Shown in pieces: positions 8,379-16,632 of a stretch of DNA of 64,000 bases (positions are counted from its first letter, which is position 1; the number at the start of each line of letters is the position of its first letter). The notes beneath the pieces are model-generated. The model saw only the letters and a program-made list of their open reading frames with translations, was not told the DNA's origin and made no database searches. The stretch comes from Sporichthyaceae bacterium (GTDB lineage Bacteria > Actinomycetota > Actinomycetes > Sporichthyales > Sporichthyaceae), in assembly GCA_036269075.1 (NCBI GenBank), contig DATASX010000123.1:29945-93944 (forward strand), given 5' to 3'. Position numbers and translations under genes: made by a program.

Positions 8379-8436
8379 GCGTATGAGAGTCAGCGCTGCG
8401 CGTATGAGAGTCAGCACTGCGATCATCGATGATCGC
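8379..8436 (+). repeat. Dispersed intergenic element, copy A (two 21-bp repeats plus palindrome)
   Basis: Two direct repeats of GCGTATGAGAGTCAGC(G/A)CTGC, starting at 8379 and 8400 (21-bp period), are followed by the perfect 18-bp palindrome GCGATCATCGATGATCGC (8419-8436). The whole lies exactly between the stops of the exporter gene and arfB. A second copy in the opposite orientation is at 35559-35615. Confidence 0.85.
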
Positions 8437-8440
8437 AGGG

Positions 8441-8863
8441 TCATTCCGGTGGGTCGCGGCGACCGCGCTTGACCTCGGAGCGCCGAGACTTGGCATCCAG
8501 TCGCCTCTGCCGGGCCCGGCGCGACGGCCGGGTCGGGCGACGTGGCGTAGGCGGCGGTGCGGTCGCCTCGGCCAACAGCGCGGCCAGCCGTTCTCGGGCC
8601 GCCGCACGGTTGCGCAACTGGGAGCGGTGTTCGGAAGCGACGACGACGACCGTCCCGTCGACCAGGCGGCCTGCCAGTCGTTCCACCGCGCGGGTTCGCA
8701 GCACCTCGGGGAAGGCCCCGGAGTTCGTCAGGTCGTAGACCAGCTCCACCCGGGAGTCGGCCGTGTTCACGCCCTGCCCGCCCGGGCCGGAGGAACGCGA
8801 GAACCGCCAGTGCAGTTCTGCCTCGGCAATCAGCGTGTCGCCGACCCGGATCCCGTCCTCCAT
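8441..8863 (-). CDS. arfB: Peptidyl-tRNA hydrolase ArfB-like ribosome-rescue factor
   Basis: Rescues stalled ribosomes by hydrolysing peptidyl-tRNA. The 140-aa protein has the release-factor GGQ domain (WRFSRSSGPGGQGVNTADSRVEL, about residues 20-42) and a strongly basic C-terminal tail ([21 protein letters not shown]) that in ArfB/YaeJ inserts into the empty mRNA channel. It lacks the codon-recognition domain of RF1/RF2, as expected. The ATG at 8863 gives MEDGIRVGD. It is divergent from cobD across 55 bp and convergent with the TauE-type gene. Confidence 0.9.
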   Translation of the reverse strand: MEDGIRVGDTLIAEAELHWRFSRSSGPGGQGVNTADSRVELVYDLTNSGAFPEVLRTRAVERLAGRLVDGTVVVVASEHRSQLRNRAAARERLAALLAEATAPPPTPRRPTRPSRRARQRRLDAKSRRSEVKRGRRDPPE

Positions 8864-8904
8864 GACGCCCAGGGTGCCGGCCTTCGGCTGCGCGGGCCGG
8901 CCGA

Positions 8905-8910
8905 TAGCGT
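8905..8910 (+). promoter_or_regulatory. Candidate -10 element TAGCGT for leaderless cobD
   Basis: TAGCGT matches TANNNT, ending 8 nt before the ATG at 8919. There is no room for a cobalamin riboswitch in the 55-bp gap to arfB and no B12-box-like sequence is visible. Confidence 0.45.
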
Positions 8911-8918
8911 CGCCGTCG

Positions 8919-9866
8919 ATGAAGCGGACGGCCGGCGGACACGGGCGCGCCCTCGGGCTGGCCGCGGGCGTGCTGCTGGACTCGGTGTTCGCCGACCCTC
9001 CGCGGTGGCATCCGGTGGCCGGTTTCGGACGGCTGGCCGATCGGCTGGAACGCCGGACCAGACGCGACTCGGTGGCCGCGGGTGCGACGTACGCGGCGTT
9101 GTGCGTCTCGGCTCCGGTGCTGCTCGGGCTGGCGGCCGAACGCGTCGGCGCCAGGCGCCCCGTGCTGTCGGCCGGGTTGACCGCAGCCGCCACCTGGACG
9201 GTTCTGGGCGGCACCTCCCTGGGCCGGGAGGCCACGCTGATGTGGCGGCTGCTGGCCGCCGACGACCTGGCCGGGGCACGGGATCGCCTGTCGCACCTGT
9301 GCGCCCGCGACCCGTCGCAGGCGGACGCGGCCGAACTCGTCCGCGCCACGGTCGAGTCGGTCGCCGAGAACACCGGCGACGCGGTGGTGGCGCCGCTGTG
9401 CTGGGGCGCGGTGGCCGGCGTTCCGGGCCTGCTCGGGTACCGCGCGGTCAACACCCTCGACGCGATGGTCGGCTACCGCAATGAGCGTTACCTGCGCTTC
9501 GGCCGGGTCGCGGCCCGCGTCGACGACCTGGCCAACCTGCTCCCGGCCCGCGTCACCGGGCTGTTGACCGTGGTGGTGGCGCCGACGGTGGGTGGCTCGG
9601 CGCGGCAGGCCGCGCGGGTACTGCGCGCCGACCGGCGGGCCCATCCGAGCCCGAACGCCGGATGGTGCGAGGCCGCGGCGGCCGGCGCACTGGGTGTCCG
9701 GTTGGGCGGGGCCAACACCTACGACGGCTACGCTGAGAACCGGCCCGCACTCGGCGCCGCCGGCCGGGCGCCGGAGCTCGCCGACATCGCCCGTGCCGTC
9801 CGCCTCAGCCGTGCGGTCACCGGCGCGGCGCTGGTCGGGGCCGTGCTCCTGGCCCGGCGTGCATGA
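8919..9866 (+). CDS. cobD: Adenosylcobinamide-phosphate synthase CobD (CbiB)
   Basis: Attaches aminopropanol (phosphate) to adenosylcobyric acid in the membrane. The 315-aa product shows family signatures [28 protein letters not shown] near the N-terminus, [23 protein letters not shown], the [13 protein letters not shown] motif, [12 protein letters not shown], and [21 protein letters not shown], plus several membrane segments. The ATG at 8919 is chosen; the frame extends to 8763 but that part is antisense arfB. Its stop overlaps the cobQ start (ATGA), so the two are coupled. Substrate aminopropanol phosphate would come from CobC further along the cluster. Confidence 0.93.
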   Translation: MKRTAGGHGRALGLAAGVLLDSVFADPPRWHPVAGFGRLADRLERRTRRDSVAAGATYAALCVSAPVLLGLAAERVGARRPVLSAGLTAAATWTVLGGTSLGREATLMWRLLAADDLAGARDRLSHLCARDPSQADAAELVRATVESVAENTGDAVVAPLCWGAVAGVPGLLGYRAVNTLDAMVGYRNERYLRFGRVAARVDDLANLLPARVTGLLTVVVAPTVGGSARQAARVLRADRRAHPSPNAGWCEAAAAGALGVRLGGANTYDGYAENRPALGAAGRAPELADIARAVRLSRAVTGAALVGAVLLARRA

Positions 9867-11368
9867 GGGGCGCGTTGCTGGTCGCTGGGACCAGTTCCGA
9901 CGCGGGCAAGAGCGTGCTCGTCGCCGGGCTGTGCCGATGGCTGCGCCGGGAGGGCGTCTCGGTCGCGCCGTTCAAGGCCCAGAACATGTCCAACAACTCC
10001 TACGCGACGCTCGACGGCGGGGAGATCGGGCGGGCGCAGGCGATGCAGGCCGCCGCGGCGGGCATCGAGGCGGAGACGGTGATGAACCCGGTCCTGCTCA
10101 AGCCCGGCAGCGACCGGCACTCGCAGGTCGTGCTGCTCGGGCGCCCGGTCGCCGAGGTCGACGCGATGTCCTACCGCGACCTCAAACCACGCCTGTTCGA
10201 GACCGTGCTGGAGTCGTTGGCGCACCTGCGCTCCCGGTTCGACGTGGTCATCTGCGAGGGCGCCGGCAGCCCGGCCGAGATCAACCTGCGCACCGAGGAC
10301 ATCGCGAACCTCGGCCTGGCCCGCGCCGCCGGCCTACCGACGTTGGTCGTCGGCGACATCGACCGCGGCGGCGTGCTCGCGGCGATGTTCGGCACGTTGG
10401 CGATCCTCGAGCCGGCCGACCAGGCGATGATCGCCGGTTTCGTGGTCAACAAGTTCCGCGGCGACCCCCGGCTGCTCGAACCCGGCCTGGTGACCTTGCA
10501 GGAGCTGACCGGCAGACCGGTCTACGGCGTGCTGCCGTGGCGCTGTGACCTGTGGTTGGACGTCGAGGACTCCCTGGCCCTGGACGCAGTGCGGCAGGAC
10601 GACGCGTGGGACCCGGACCGCTTCCGGGTCGCGGTGATCCGACTGCCGCGGATCTCCAACCTCACCGACGCCGATGCGCTTGGCGCCGAACCCGGCGTGC
10701 AGGTGCGGTTCGTCGACGCGGTGCCCGACCTGGTGCACGCCGATCTGGTCGTGCTGCCGGGGACTCGGGCGACGGTGGCCGACCTGGCGTGGCTGCGCGA
10801 CCGCGGCCTGGCGCAGGCGTTGGTGGCACGGGCGCAGGCCGGTCGGCCGGTGCTCGGGATCTGCGGCGGCTACCAGATGCTGGCCCGCTCGATCACCGAC
10901 GAGGTCGAGTCGCGCACGGGCACCGTCGACGGCCTGGGTCTGCTGCCCGGCACGGTCACATTCGGCCCGCACAAGGTCGTCGGGCGCACGACCGGGCAGG
11001 CCTACGGCGTCGTCGCGCACGGCTACGAGATGCACCACGGCGTCGTACAGCCGGACCCGGGTACCACCGCGTTTCTTGACGGGATCTGCGCCGGGGCGGT
11101 GTGGGGCACGACCTGGCACGGGGTGCTGGAGTCCGACGAGTTCCGCCGGGCCTTCCTCGCCGAGGCGGCAGCCGCGGCCGGCGTTCCGGCGCCGGCCGGG
11201 GCCGACGTGTCGTTCGCGGCGGTGCGGGAGCGCCGCCTGGACGCCCTCGGGGATCTGGTCGCCGACCATCTGGACACCGTCGGGCTGACTCGGCTCATCA
11301 CTGCCGGCGTCCCTCGTGACCTGCCCGCTCTGCGTGTCGCACGGGAATCGAAGCCGCTCTCGGGTTGA
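9863..11368 (+). CDS. cobQ: Cobyric acid synthase CobQ
   Basis: Amidates the b, d, e and g carboxylates of adenosylcobyrinic acid a,c-diamide using glutamine. The 501-aa enzyme has the N-terminal ATPase domain ([23 protein letters not shown]-loop, then [12 protein letters not shown], a CobQ hallmark) and a C-terminal type I glutamine amidotransferase domain with nucleophile Cys in [11 protein letters not shown] and His in GYEMHHG. The ATG overlaps the cobD stop by 4 nt. The following 137-bp gap separates it from the secreted disordered protein. Confidence 0.95.
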   Translation: MRGALLVAGTSSDAGKSVLVAGLCRWLRREGVSVAPFKAQNMSNNSYATLDGGEIGRAQAMQAAAAGIEAETVMNPVLLKPGSDRHSQVVLLGRPVAEVDAMSYRDLKPRLFETVLESLAHLRSRFDVVICEGAGSPAEINLRTEDIANLGLARAAGLPTLVVGDIDRGGVLAAMFGTLAILEPADQAMIAGFVVNKFRGDPRLLEPGLVTLQELTGRPVYGVLPWRCDLWLDVEDSLALDAVRQDDAWDPDRFRVAVIRLPRISNLTDADALGAEPGVQVRFVDAVPDLVHADLVVLPGTRATVADLAWLRDRGLAQALVARAQAGRPVLGICGGYQMLARSITDEVESRTGTVDGLGLLPGTVTFGPHKVVGRTTGQAYGVVAHGYEMHHGVVQPDPGTTAFLDGICAGAVWGTTWHGVLESDEFRRAFLAEAAAAAGVPAPAGADVSFAAVRERRLDALGDLVADHLDTVGLTRLITAGVPRDLPALRVARESKPLSG

Positions 11369-11505
11369 CTGAACGTGGGGGATTTGAGGGGTACGTCCGG
11401 TTCGGGAGCTTTTGACCCGGACGGCCCAATTTGCACCCGTTCGGGCAGCCGAGCGGGAAGCCTGTCCGTGACAGCGGACTTCGGCGAATCCAAGGGGTTG
11501 GGGAC

Positions 11506-12468
11506 ATGTTCATCTCACGACGAAACTGGGCGGCCCTCGGGGTCGGCGTCCTGCTGGCGTTGACTCCCACGGCGGCCGGAGCGGCCGTTCGTATGGACGG
11601 ACCGCCGTCGCCGCCGGTGCCTTCGGTCGGCCCGGGCAACCTGCCGAACACGGGTGACCTCGGCTCGATCAACCCGAACGACGACGGCAAGAACGCACCC
11701 GGCGACGACGGCGGCAACGGCGACTCCGGCCCGGCGCCGACCTCCCACCAGGGCCCGCTGCCGACGGGCAACCAGGGCCCGGGTGGCGGCAACCAGCTGC
11801 CGAGCACCAACCTGCTGCCGCCGGTCGGCGGCCAGCAAGCCCCGGGTCAGGGGCAGGGTCAGGCCCCGTCCGGCCAGGACCAGCCCAGCGCCTCGGACCA
11901 CCAGTCCTCGCAGGGCAACGACAAGGGCTCCGACCCGGCGGCGCAGTCGAACTCCAAGCCGAACTCGGACGCCCCGGCCAACCCGCCGCTGGACTCCCGG
12001 CCGGCCGACCCGCAGCCGAGCGACAAGCAGGGCGGAGCGCCGCACTCCGACGCCTCGCAGTCCAACTCGCCACAGTCCAACTCGCCGCGATCCGACGCGC
12101 CGCGATCCGACAACAGCGGCCGCTCGGACGACTCGCAGGCCCCGGCCAAGAATTCGGACTCCGCGGCGAGCGACCAGCAGCAGGACGGGCCCCAGCAGGA
12201 CGCGCACCAGCGTGACTCCCGCTCACAGGTCATCGCCCCGCAGAAGAAGCAGGGCCCGGTCCGCACCGGCCACACCCGCCGGTCGTCGAGTTCCTCCGGT
12301 CACCAGCGCACCCACCGCACCGAGCGTTCCGGCTCGGGCAAGGGGCACTCGGGCCAGCCGTGGTGGAGCGACGGCGGGATGAACCCCGACAACAACAACG
12401 GCGGCTGGGACGACGAGAACGACGGTCCCGACAACGACAACGACGGTGGTGGTGGCGGCGCGGGCTGA
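11506..12468 (+). CDS. Secreted low-complexity protein (Pro/Asn/Gln/Ser/Asp-rich), 320 aa
   Basis: The ATG at 11506 is preceded by AAGGGGTTGGGGAC and opens a signal peptide (FISRRNWAALGVGVLLALTPTAAGAAV). The remaining 290 residues are disordered, with no cysteine-rich or folded domain visible: PSPPVPSVG and NQGPGGGNQ stretches, then Ser/Pro/Asp/Gln-rich repeats such as SNSPQSNSPRSDAPRSD, a basic patch (HTRRSSSSSGHQRTHRTERS) and an acidic Asp/Asn/Gly tail ending GGGGGAG. No LPXTG anchor. It could be a wall-associated linker or matrix protein; the function is unknown. It interrupts the cobalamin genes and ends at a strong hairpin. Confidence 0.7.
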   Translation: MFISRRNWAALGVGVLLALTPTAAGAAVRMDGPPSPPVPSVGPGNLPNTGDLGSINPNDDGKNAPGDDGGNGDSGPAPTSHQGPLPTGNQGPGGGNQLPSTNLLPPVGGQQAPGQGQGQAPSGQDQPSASDHQSSQGNDKGSDPAAQSNSKPNSDAPANPPLDSRPADPQPSDKQGGAPHSDASQSNSPQSNSPRSDAPRSDNSGRSDDSQAPAKNSDSAASDQQQDGPQQDAHQRDSRSQVIAPQKKQGPVRTGHTRRSSSSSGHQRTHRTERSGSGKGHSGQPWWSDGGMNPDNNNGGWDDENDGPDNDNDGGGGGAG

Positions 12469-12497
12469 TCCGCGTCCACCGCAACACAAGTTCGGCC

Positions 12498-12533
12498 GAG
12501 GCCGGCCGTCGCGATCCAGCGGCGGCCGGCCTC
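12498..12533 (+). terminator. Hairpin terminator candidate after the secreted protein
   Basis: A perfect 11-bp inverted repeat, GAGGCCGGCCG (12498-12508) and CGGCCGGCCTC (12523-12533), with a 14-nt loop. It lies 30 nt past the stop and ahead of the rrf2-like gene. No U-tract follows, as is usual for terminators in high-GC actinobacteria. Confidence 0.6.
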
Positions 12534-12617
12534 CCGCCGTCGGCGCGTGGACGACGCGGGATAATTGCCGGGAGCGCGGGCGACCCGCGCCCAACGTCCC
12601 CGAGGATGGTCCGCCAC

Positions 12618-13076
12618 GTGAAGATCTCGGCCAAAGTCGACTACGCGGTGCGTGCGTTGATCGAGATCGCCGGCGACGACTCCGGGCGACCCCGTTCGGC
12701 CGAGTCGATCTCCGCCGCCCAGGACATCCCGCGCGACTTCCTGCTCGCCGTCCTGGCCGATCTGCGCCGGGCAGGCATCCTGGCCAGCCAACGCGGGCAG
12801 GCAGGCGGTTGGGTGCTCATGCAGGCACCGACGGCAGTGACCGTGGCCGACGTGATCCGGGCCGTGGACGGCCCACTGGTCAGCGTCCACGGCCGGGCGC
12901 CGGAGGAGGTCATCTACCGCGGCTCGGCAGAGAACCTCCAGCAGGTCTGGATCGCGGTCCGGGCCAGCATGCGCCAGATCCTGGAGGAGGTGACCGTGGC
13001 CCACCTGGTCGCCAAGTCGCTGCCCGAGGTCACCACCGCGCGCATCCGCGACGCCGGGGCGTGGCAGCGGCGGTGA
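12618..13076 (+). CDS. Rrf2 family transcriptional regulator without cysteines
   Basis: The GTG at 12618 gives the canonical Rrf2 opening (V)KISAKVDYAVRALIEIA and has GAGGA about 11 nt upstream; an in-frame ATG at 12606 is the alternative. At 152 aa it has the family's winged helix-turn-helix (SISAAQDIPRDFLLAVLADLRRAGILASQRGQAGGW) and a C-terminal dimer helix (IWVAVRASMRQILEEVTVAHL region). It contains no cysteine at all, so it cannot bind the Fe-S cluster used by IscR, NsrR or RirA and more likely senses a small molecule, as CymR does through a protein partner. Position in the cobalamin/siroheme cluster suggests a metabolic regulator; the target is unknown. Confidence 0.85.
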   Translation: MKISAKVDYAVRALIEIAGDDSGRPRSAESISAAQDIPRDFLLAVLADLRRAGILASQRGQAGGWVLMQAPTAVTVADVIRAVDGPLVSVHGRAPEEVIYRGSAENLQQVWIAVRASMRQILEEVTVAHLVAKSLPEVTTARIRDAGAWQRR

Positions 13077-13114
13077 GTGAGCGCAGCGAGTGAACCAATG
13101 TCACAGTGCGAGCC
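13073..13114 (+). repeat. Junction repeat GTGAGTGAGCGCAGCGAG..., copy 1
   Basis: GTGAGTGAGCGCAGCGAG starts at the stop codon of the rrf2-like gene (gTGA) and runs on as TGAACCAATGTCACAGTGC. It closely matches copy 3 at 31378. A shorter piece, GTGAGTGAGCGCAGC, recurs at 13150 where it forms the first codons of the next gene. Confidence 0.7.
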
Positions 13115-13149
13115 ATCCGCGGCGGGCACCAACCAACGAAGGCGCGGCG

Positions 13150-13926
13150 GTGAGTGAGCGCAGCCAACCCAAGGACAGTGATTTGGGACTGCTTTCCGCT
13201 TCGCAGGTCTGGACCGAACGCGAGTCGTTCCCCCGCCACACCCCGGCCGACCCGCACAACGCCGACGCGCTGCCCGCGTACGAGGCGGCCGCCGCGCGCA
13301 CGCTGGATGCCGTGCGCGACACCCGACGCTTCCTGCCCGGCTCGACCTACGTCACGTTCCACTGGGCGTTGAGCTTCTACGGCGAATACGCCCTCGCGCC
13401 GCTGCTCGACGAGTGCGCCGCGGCGTTGGCCGGCAGCGGCCTGGTGCCGGTGAGCAACGACCGGGTGCACGTCCCGCTGCTGCGCATCGGTTCGGACGCG
13501 GACGTGACCGAACCCGAACTGCACCGCATCGAGTGGAAGACCCGCGACTGGGCCACCGAGCAGCACCAGTTCCGGCTCAACGTCGGACCGCCGGTGCTCG
13601 GGCCCGGCGGAGTGCGGTTGGGCGTCGCCCCGTGGACGGACCTGATCGAGTTGCGCAACGACCTGCGCCGGTTGACCCGCGAGGTGCTCGGTTTGCGGCC
13701 CTGGCTGCGCGAGCTGGTCCCGTTCCGGCCGCACGTGCCGATCGCCTACGCACCCACCGAGCTGCCGGCCGCGCCGCTGCGCGCGCGACTGGCGACGGCG
13801 GCCGAGCACAAACCCGTGTCGCTGCGGATCCGCCGACTGACGCTGATCCGGATCGTCCGGACGCAGACCGAGGGTTCCTGGCAGGCGCTCGCGGACATGA
13901 CGCTGGGCAAGCGCACCTCGTTCTGA
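13150..13926 (+). CDS. 2H phosphoesterase-like (2'-5' RNA ligase superfamily-like) protein
   Basis: The GTG at 13150 has GAAGG 8 nt upstream and gives a 258-aa protein. Two short histidine motifs, [11 protein letters not shown] and [11 protein letters not shown], are spaced about 100 residues apart, the layout of the 2H phosphoesterase fold (two H-x-T/S-hydrophobic motifs), although Pro replaces the usual Thr/Ser here. [13 protein letters not shown] and the C-terminal [21 protein letters not shown] strand-loop fit the same fold. Substrate unknown; family members act on cyclic phosphates or RNA ends. The first codons derive from the junction repeat. Assignment is by motif layout only. Confidence 0.55.
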   Translation: MSERSQPKDSDLGLLSASQVWTERESFPRHTPADPHNADALPAYEAAAARTLDAVRDTRRFLPGSTYVTFHWALSFYGEYALAPLLDECAAALAGSGLVPVSNDRVHVPLLRIGSDADVTEPELHRIEWKTRDWATEQHQFRLNVGPPVLGPGGVRLGVAPWTDLIELRNDLRRLTREVLGLRPWLRELVPFRPHVPIAYAPTELPAAPLRARLATAAEHKPVSLRIRRLTLIRIVRTQTEGSWQALADMTLGKRTSF

Positions 13927-13951
13927 CTCACGTCGCCGAAGGTCGGTCACC

Positions 13952-16018
13952 GTGTGCAAAACTCGCCAGGCGCGGGCCGACACGGCCGGCCGAGCGAGGG
14001 GAGCGAACGGGTTGCAGTGCGAGGTGTCCGGCGTGCCGGTGCGGGCCGGCGTAGCCGGTTTCCCGTTCTCGGCAGTGGTCGGGATGGACGATCTCAAGCT
14101 GGCCCTGGCCCTCAACGCGGTCCTGCCGAGCATCGGCGGTGTGCTGGTGCGCGGCCAGAAGGGCACCGCGAAGTCCACCTTGGTCCGGGCGTTGGCGGGC
14201 CTGCTGCCCGAACTCGACGTCGTGACCGGCTGTCGGTTCGCCTGCGACCCGACCCTGGCTGACGACCGCTGCCCGGACGGCCCGCACGGGGCGGACGCGC
14301 CGAGTGGCCGCCGCCGGGCGCGACTGGTCGAGCTGCCGGTGGGTGCCGCCGAGGACCGCGTCGTCGGCTCGCTGGACCTGGAACGGGCGCTGGCCGCCGG
14401 GGTGCGTGCCTTCGAGCCCGGATTGCTGGCCGACGCGCACCGCGGCGTGCTCTACGTGGACGAGGTCAACCTGCTGCACGACCATCTGGTCGACGTGCTG
14501 CTGGACGCCGCCGCGATGGGGCGCGCACACGTGGAGCGGGAGGGCGTTTCGGTCTCGCACGCCGCTCGATTCCTGCTGGTCGGGACGATGAACCCGGAGG
14601 AGGGAGAACTGCGGCCGCAGTTGCTCGACCGCTTCGGGCTGACCGTTGAGGTCACCGCCAGCCTCGACCCGCAGGTCCGGGTGGAGGTCGTCCGCCGCGG
14701 CCTGGCGCACGAGGCGGACCCGGCAGGTTTCGCCGGGGCCTGGGAGAGCGCCGACGCCGAGTTCGCGGCACGCATCGACCGGGCCCGCGCCCTGGTGGCG
14801 GCGGTCGAACTGCCGGAGGACGAGCTGTTCCGCATCGCCCGGGTGTGCGCGGCGTTCGCGGTCGACGGGATGCGGGCCGACCTGGTCACCGCCCGGGCGG
14901 CCCGGGCGCACGCCGCCTGGCACGGCCGAGCCGCCGTGAACTCCGACGACGTGGCCGCCGCGGCCCGCCTGGCGCTGCCGCACCGCCGCCGGCGCGACCC
15001 GTTCGACACCCCCGGCCTGGACTCCGACGCCCTCGACGAGGCGCTGGCCGATCCGCCGCCCGACCCGGAACCCGACGGCGACGGTCCCGACGGCGACGGT
15101 CCCGGCGGTGGCGCCACCGAGGACTCCGCTCACGCTCCCGGCCACGCCCCCGAGGCGCGGGAGCAGCCGAGCGCCGGCCCAGGCGGCGAGCGCACGCAGC
15201 CGGCCGGTGCCCCGTACCGGTCCCGATTGCTGGTCGTGCCGTCCCGGACACCCGGGGTGCTCGGGCGCCGGTCGCCGGGCACCAGCACCGTGGGTCGAAC
15301 CACCGGCGCGGCCCGCCCGGACCGGGCGGACGGGACCGTGGTCCGGCTACCCGCCAGCATCCGCGCGGCGGCCGTCCACCAGCACGAGCGCGGCCGGCGA
15401 CCCGGTGCGGCACTCGCGGTGCGTCCGGAGGACCTGCGCTTCGCGCGCCGGGAGGGACGGGTCGGGAACCTGGTGCTGTTCTGCGTGGACGCGTCCGGGT
15501 CGATGGGCGCCCGCTCGCGCACGGGCGCGGTGAAGGCGGCCGTGCTCTCGCTGCTGCTGGACGCCTACCAACGTCGCGACAAAGTCGGCCTGGTCACGTT
15601 CCGCGACACCGGCGCGCGGGTCGCGCTCACCCCGACCTCATCGGTCGAGATGGGCGCCAAGCGGCTGCGGGAACTGCCCACCGGTGGTCGAACCCCCTTG
15701 GCAGCAGGACTTCTGACCGCCCGTCAGGTGCTGGCGGCCGAGCGGCTGCGCGACCCGCAACGCGAACCGCTGCTGGTGCTGGTCACCGACGGGCGGGCGA
15801 ACGCCGGTCCGGAGCCCGTGGAACGTGCATTCGCCGCGGCCCGGGCACTGGCTGCCGACGGCGTGGCCACAGTGGTCGTCGACGCCGAGTCCGGCCCTGT
15901 CCGGTTGGGCCTGGCGGCAGGCCTGGCCACCGAACTGGGCGCCCCGGTGGTCCGACTGGCCGAGTTGGCTGCCGGCTTGCCGAACCTGGTGGCGGCGCTG
16001 CGCACCGGGGCGGCCTGA
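13952..16018 (+). CDS. Magnesium/cobalt chelatase ChlI-ChlD-type fusion (AAA+ and VWA)
   Basis: The N-terminal AAA+ domain ([20 protein letters not shown], Walker [12 protein letters not shown], Walker [21 protein letters not shown]) is joined through an acidic, Pro/Gly-rich linker (about residues 350-420) to a C-terminal von Willebrand A domain with a MIDAS motif [13 protein letters not shown]. This is the BchI/BchD-like architecture of the subunit that drives metal insertion; in cobalamin clusters it partners CobN for cobalt chelation. cobN is not in this window. The start is GTG 13952 with GAAGG upstream; GTG 14024 is equally plausible and would remove a non-conserved 24-aa leader. It overlaps cobO by 1 nt. 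Confidence 0.85.
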   Translation: MCKTRQARADTAGRARGANGLQCEVSGVPVRAGVAGFPFSAVVGMDDLKLALALNAVLPSIGGVLVRGQKGTAKSTLVRALAGLLPELDVVTGCRFACDPTLADDRCPDGPHGADAPSGRRRARLVELPVGAAEDRVVGSLDLERALAAGVRAFEPGLLADAHRGVLYVDEVNLLHDHLVDVLLDAAAMGRAHVEREGVSVSHAARFLLVGTMNPEEGELRPQLLDRFGLTVEVTASLDPQVRVEVVRRGLAHEADPAGFAGAWESADAEFAARIDRARALVAAVELPEDELFRIARVCAAFAVDGMRADLVTARAARAHAAWHGRAAVNSDDVAAAARLALPHRRRRDPFDTPGLDSDALDEALADPPPDPEPDGDGPDGDGPGGGATEDSAHAPGHAPEAREQPSAGPGGERTQPAGAPYRSRLLVVPSRTPGVLGRRSPGTSTVGRTTGAARPDRADGTVVRLPASIRAAAVHQHERGRRPGAALAVRPEDLRFARREGRVGNLVLFCVDASGSMGARSRTGAVKAAVLSLLLDAYQRRDKVGLVTFRDTGARVALTPTSSVEMGAKRLRELPTGGRTPLAAGLLTARQVLAAERLRDPQREPLLVLVTDGRANAGPEPVERAFAAARALAADGVATVVVDAESGPVRLGLAAGLATELGAPVVRLAELAAGLPNLVAALRTGAA
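15713..15727 (+). repeat. Interrupted palindrome CTGACC-GCC-CGTCAG
   Basis: A member of the dispersed CTGACG-N3-CGTCAG family, lying within the chelatase coding sequence in the phase CTG ACC GCC CGT CAG. One mismatch in the left arm. Confidence 0.5.
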
Positions 16019-16632
16019 TGCCGCAGGGCGTGCCCGCCGCTGTGCCGGAGGACGGCCTGACGACCCGTCAGCGCCGGACCCGGCCGCTGTTGATCGTGCA
16101 CACCGGGGAGAACAAGGGAAAGTCGACCGCGGCCTTCGGGACCGCGCTGCGCGCCTGGGACGCGGGCTGGTCGATCGGGGTCTTCCAGTTCGTGAAGAGC
16201 GCCAAATGGCGCGTCGGTGAGGAGAACGCGTTCACCGCCTTGGGCCATTTGCACGCGCAGACCGGTGTGGGTGGCCCGGTCGAGTGGCACAAGATGGGTG
16301 TGGGCTGGTCCTGGTCGCGGAAGGCGGCCACCGAGGTCGACCACGCCGCGGACGCGGCCGAGGGGTGGGCCGAGATAAAGCGGCGACTGGCGGCCGACCG
16401 GCACGACCTCTACGTCCTCGACGAGTTCACGTACCCGCTGAAATGGGGTTGGGTGAATGTGGCCGACGTCGTCGCGACGTTGGCCGACCGACCGGGACGC
16501 CAGCATGTGGTGATCACCGGACGCGACGCCCCGGCCGAACTGGTCGCCGCGGCCGACCTGGTCACCGAGATGACGAAGGTCAAGCACCCGATGGACGTCG
16601 GGCAGAAGGGCCAACGGGGGATCGAATGGTGA
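16018..16632 (+). CDS. cobO: Cob(I)yrinic acid a,c-diamide adenosyltransferase CobO
   Basis: Transfers the 5'-deoxyadenosyl group from ATP to cob(I)alamin precursors. The 204-aa product has the CobA/CobO-type P-loop HTGENKGKSTAAFG, then GVFQFVKSAKW, EWHKMGVGWSW and VLDEFTYPLKWGW, all hallmarks of the family. The start ATG at 16018 shares its A with the preceding TGA stop (TGATG). A perfect copy of the dispersed palindrome (16057-16071) lies in its 5' region. cobB begins 6 nt before its stop. Confidence 0.95.
   Translation: MPQGVPAAVPEDGLTTRQRRTRPLLIVHTGENKGKSTAAFGTALRAWDAGWSIGVFQFVKSAKWRVGEENAFTALGHLHAQTGVGGPVEWHKMGVGWSWSRKAATEVDHAADAAEGWAEIKRRLAADRHDLYVLDEFTYPLKWGWVNVADVVATLADRPGRQHVVITGRDAPAELVAAADLVTEMTKVKHPMDVGQKGQRGIEW
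16057..16071 (+). repeat. Interrupted palindrome CTGACG-ACC-CGTCAG
   Basis: Perfect 6-bp arms around 3 nt. Identical to the copy at 28915-28929, although the surrounding genes are unrelated. Confidence 0.6.

Noticed and set aside
8864..8918. Possible cobalamin riboswitch ahead of cobD or cobA
   Set aside because: The cobD gap is 55 bp with no B12-box-like sequence; the cobA gap is occupied by the simple long hairpin without the conserved core.
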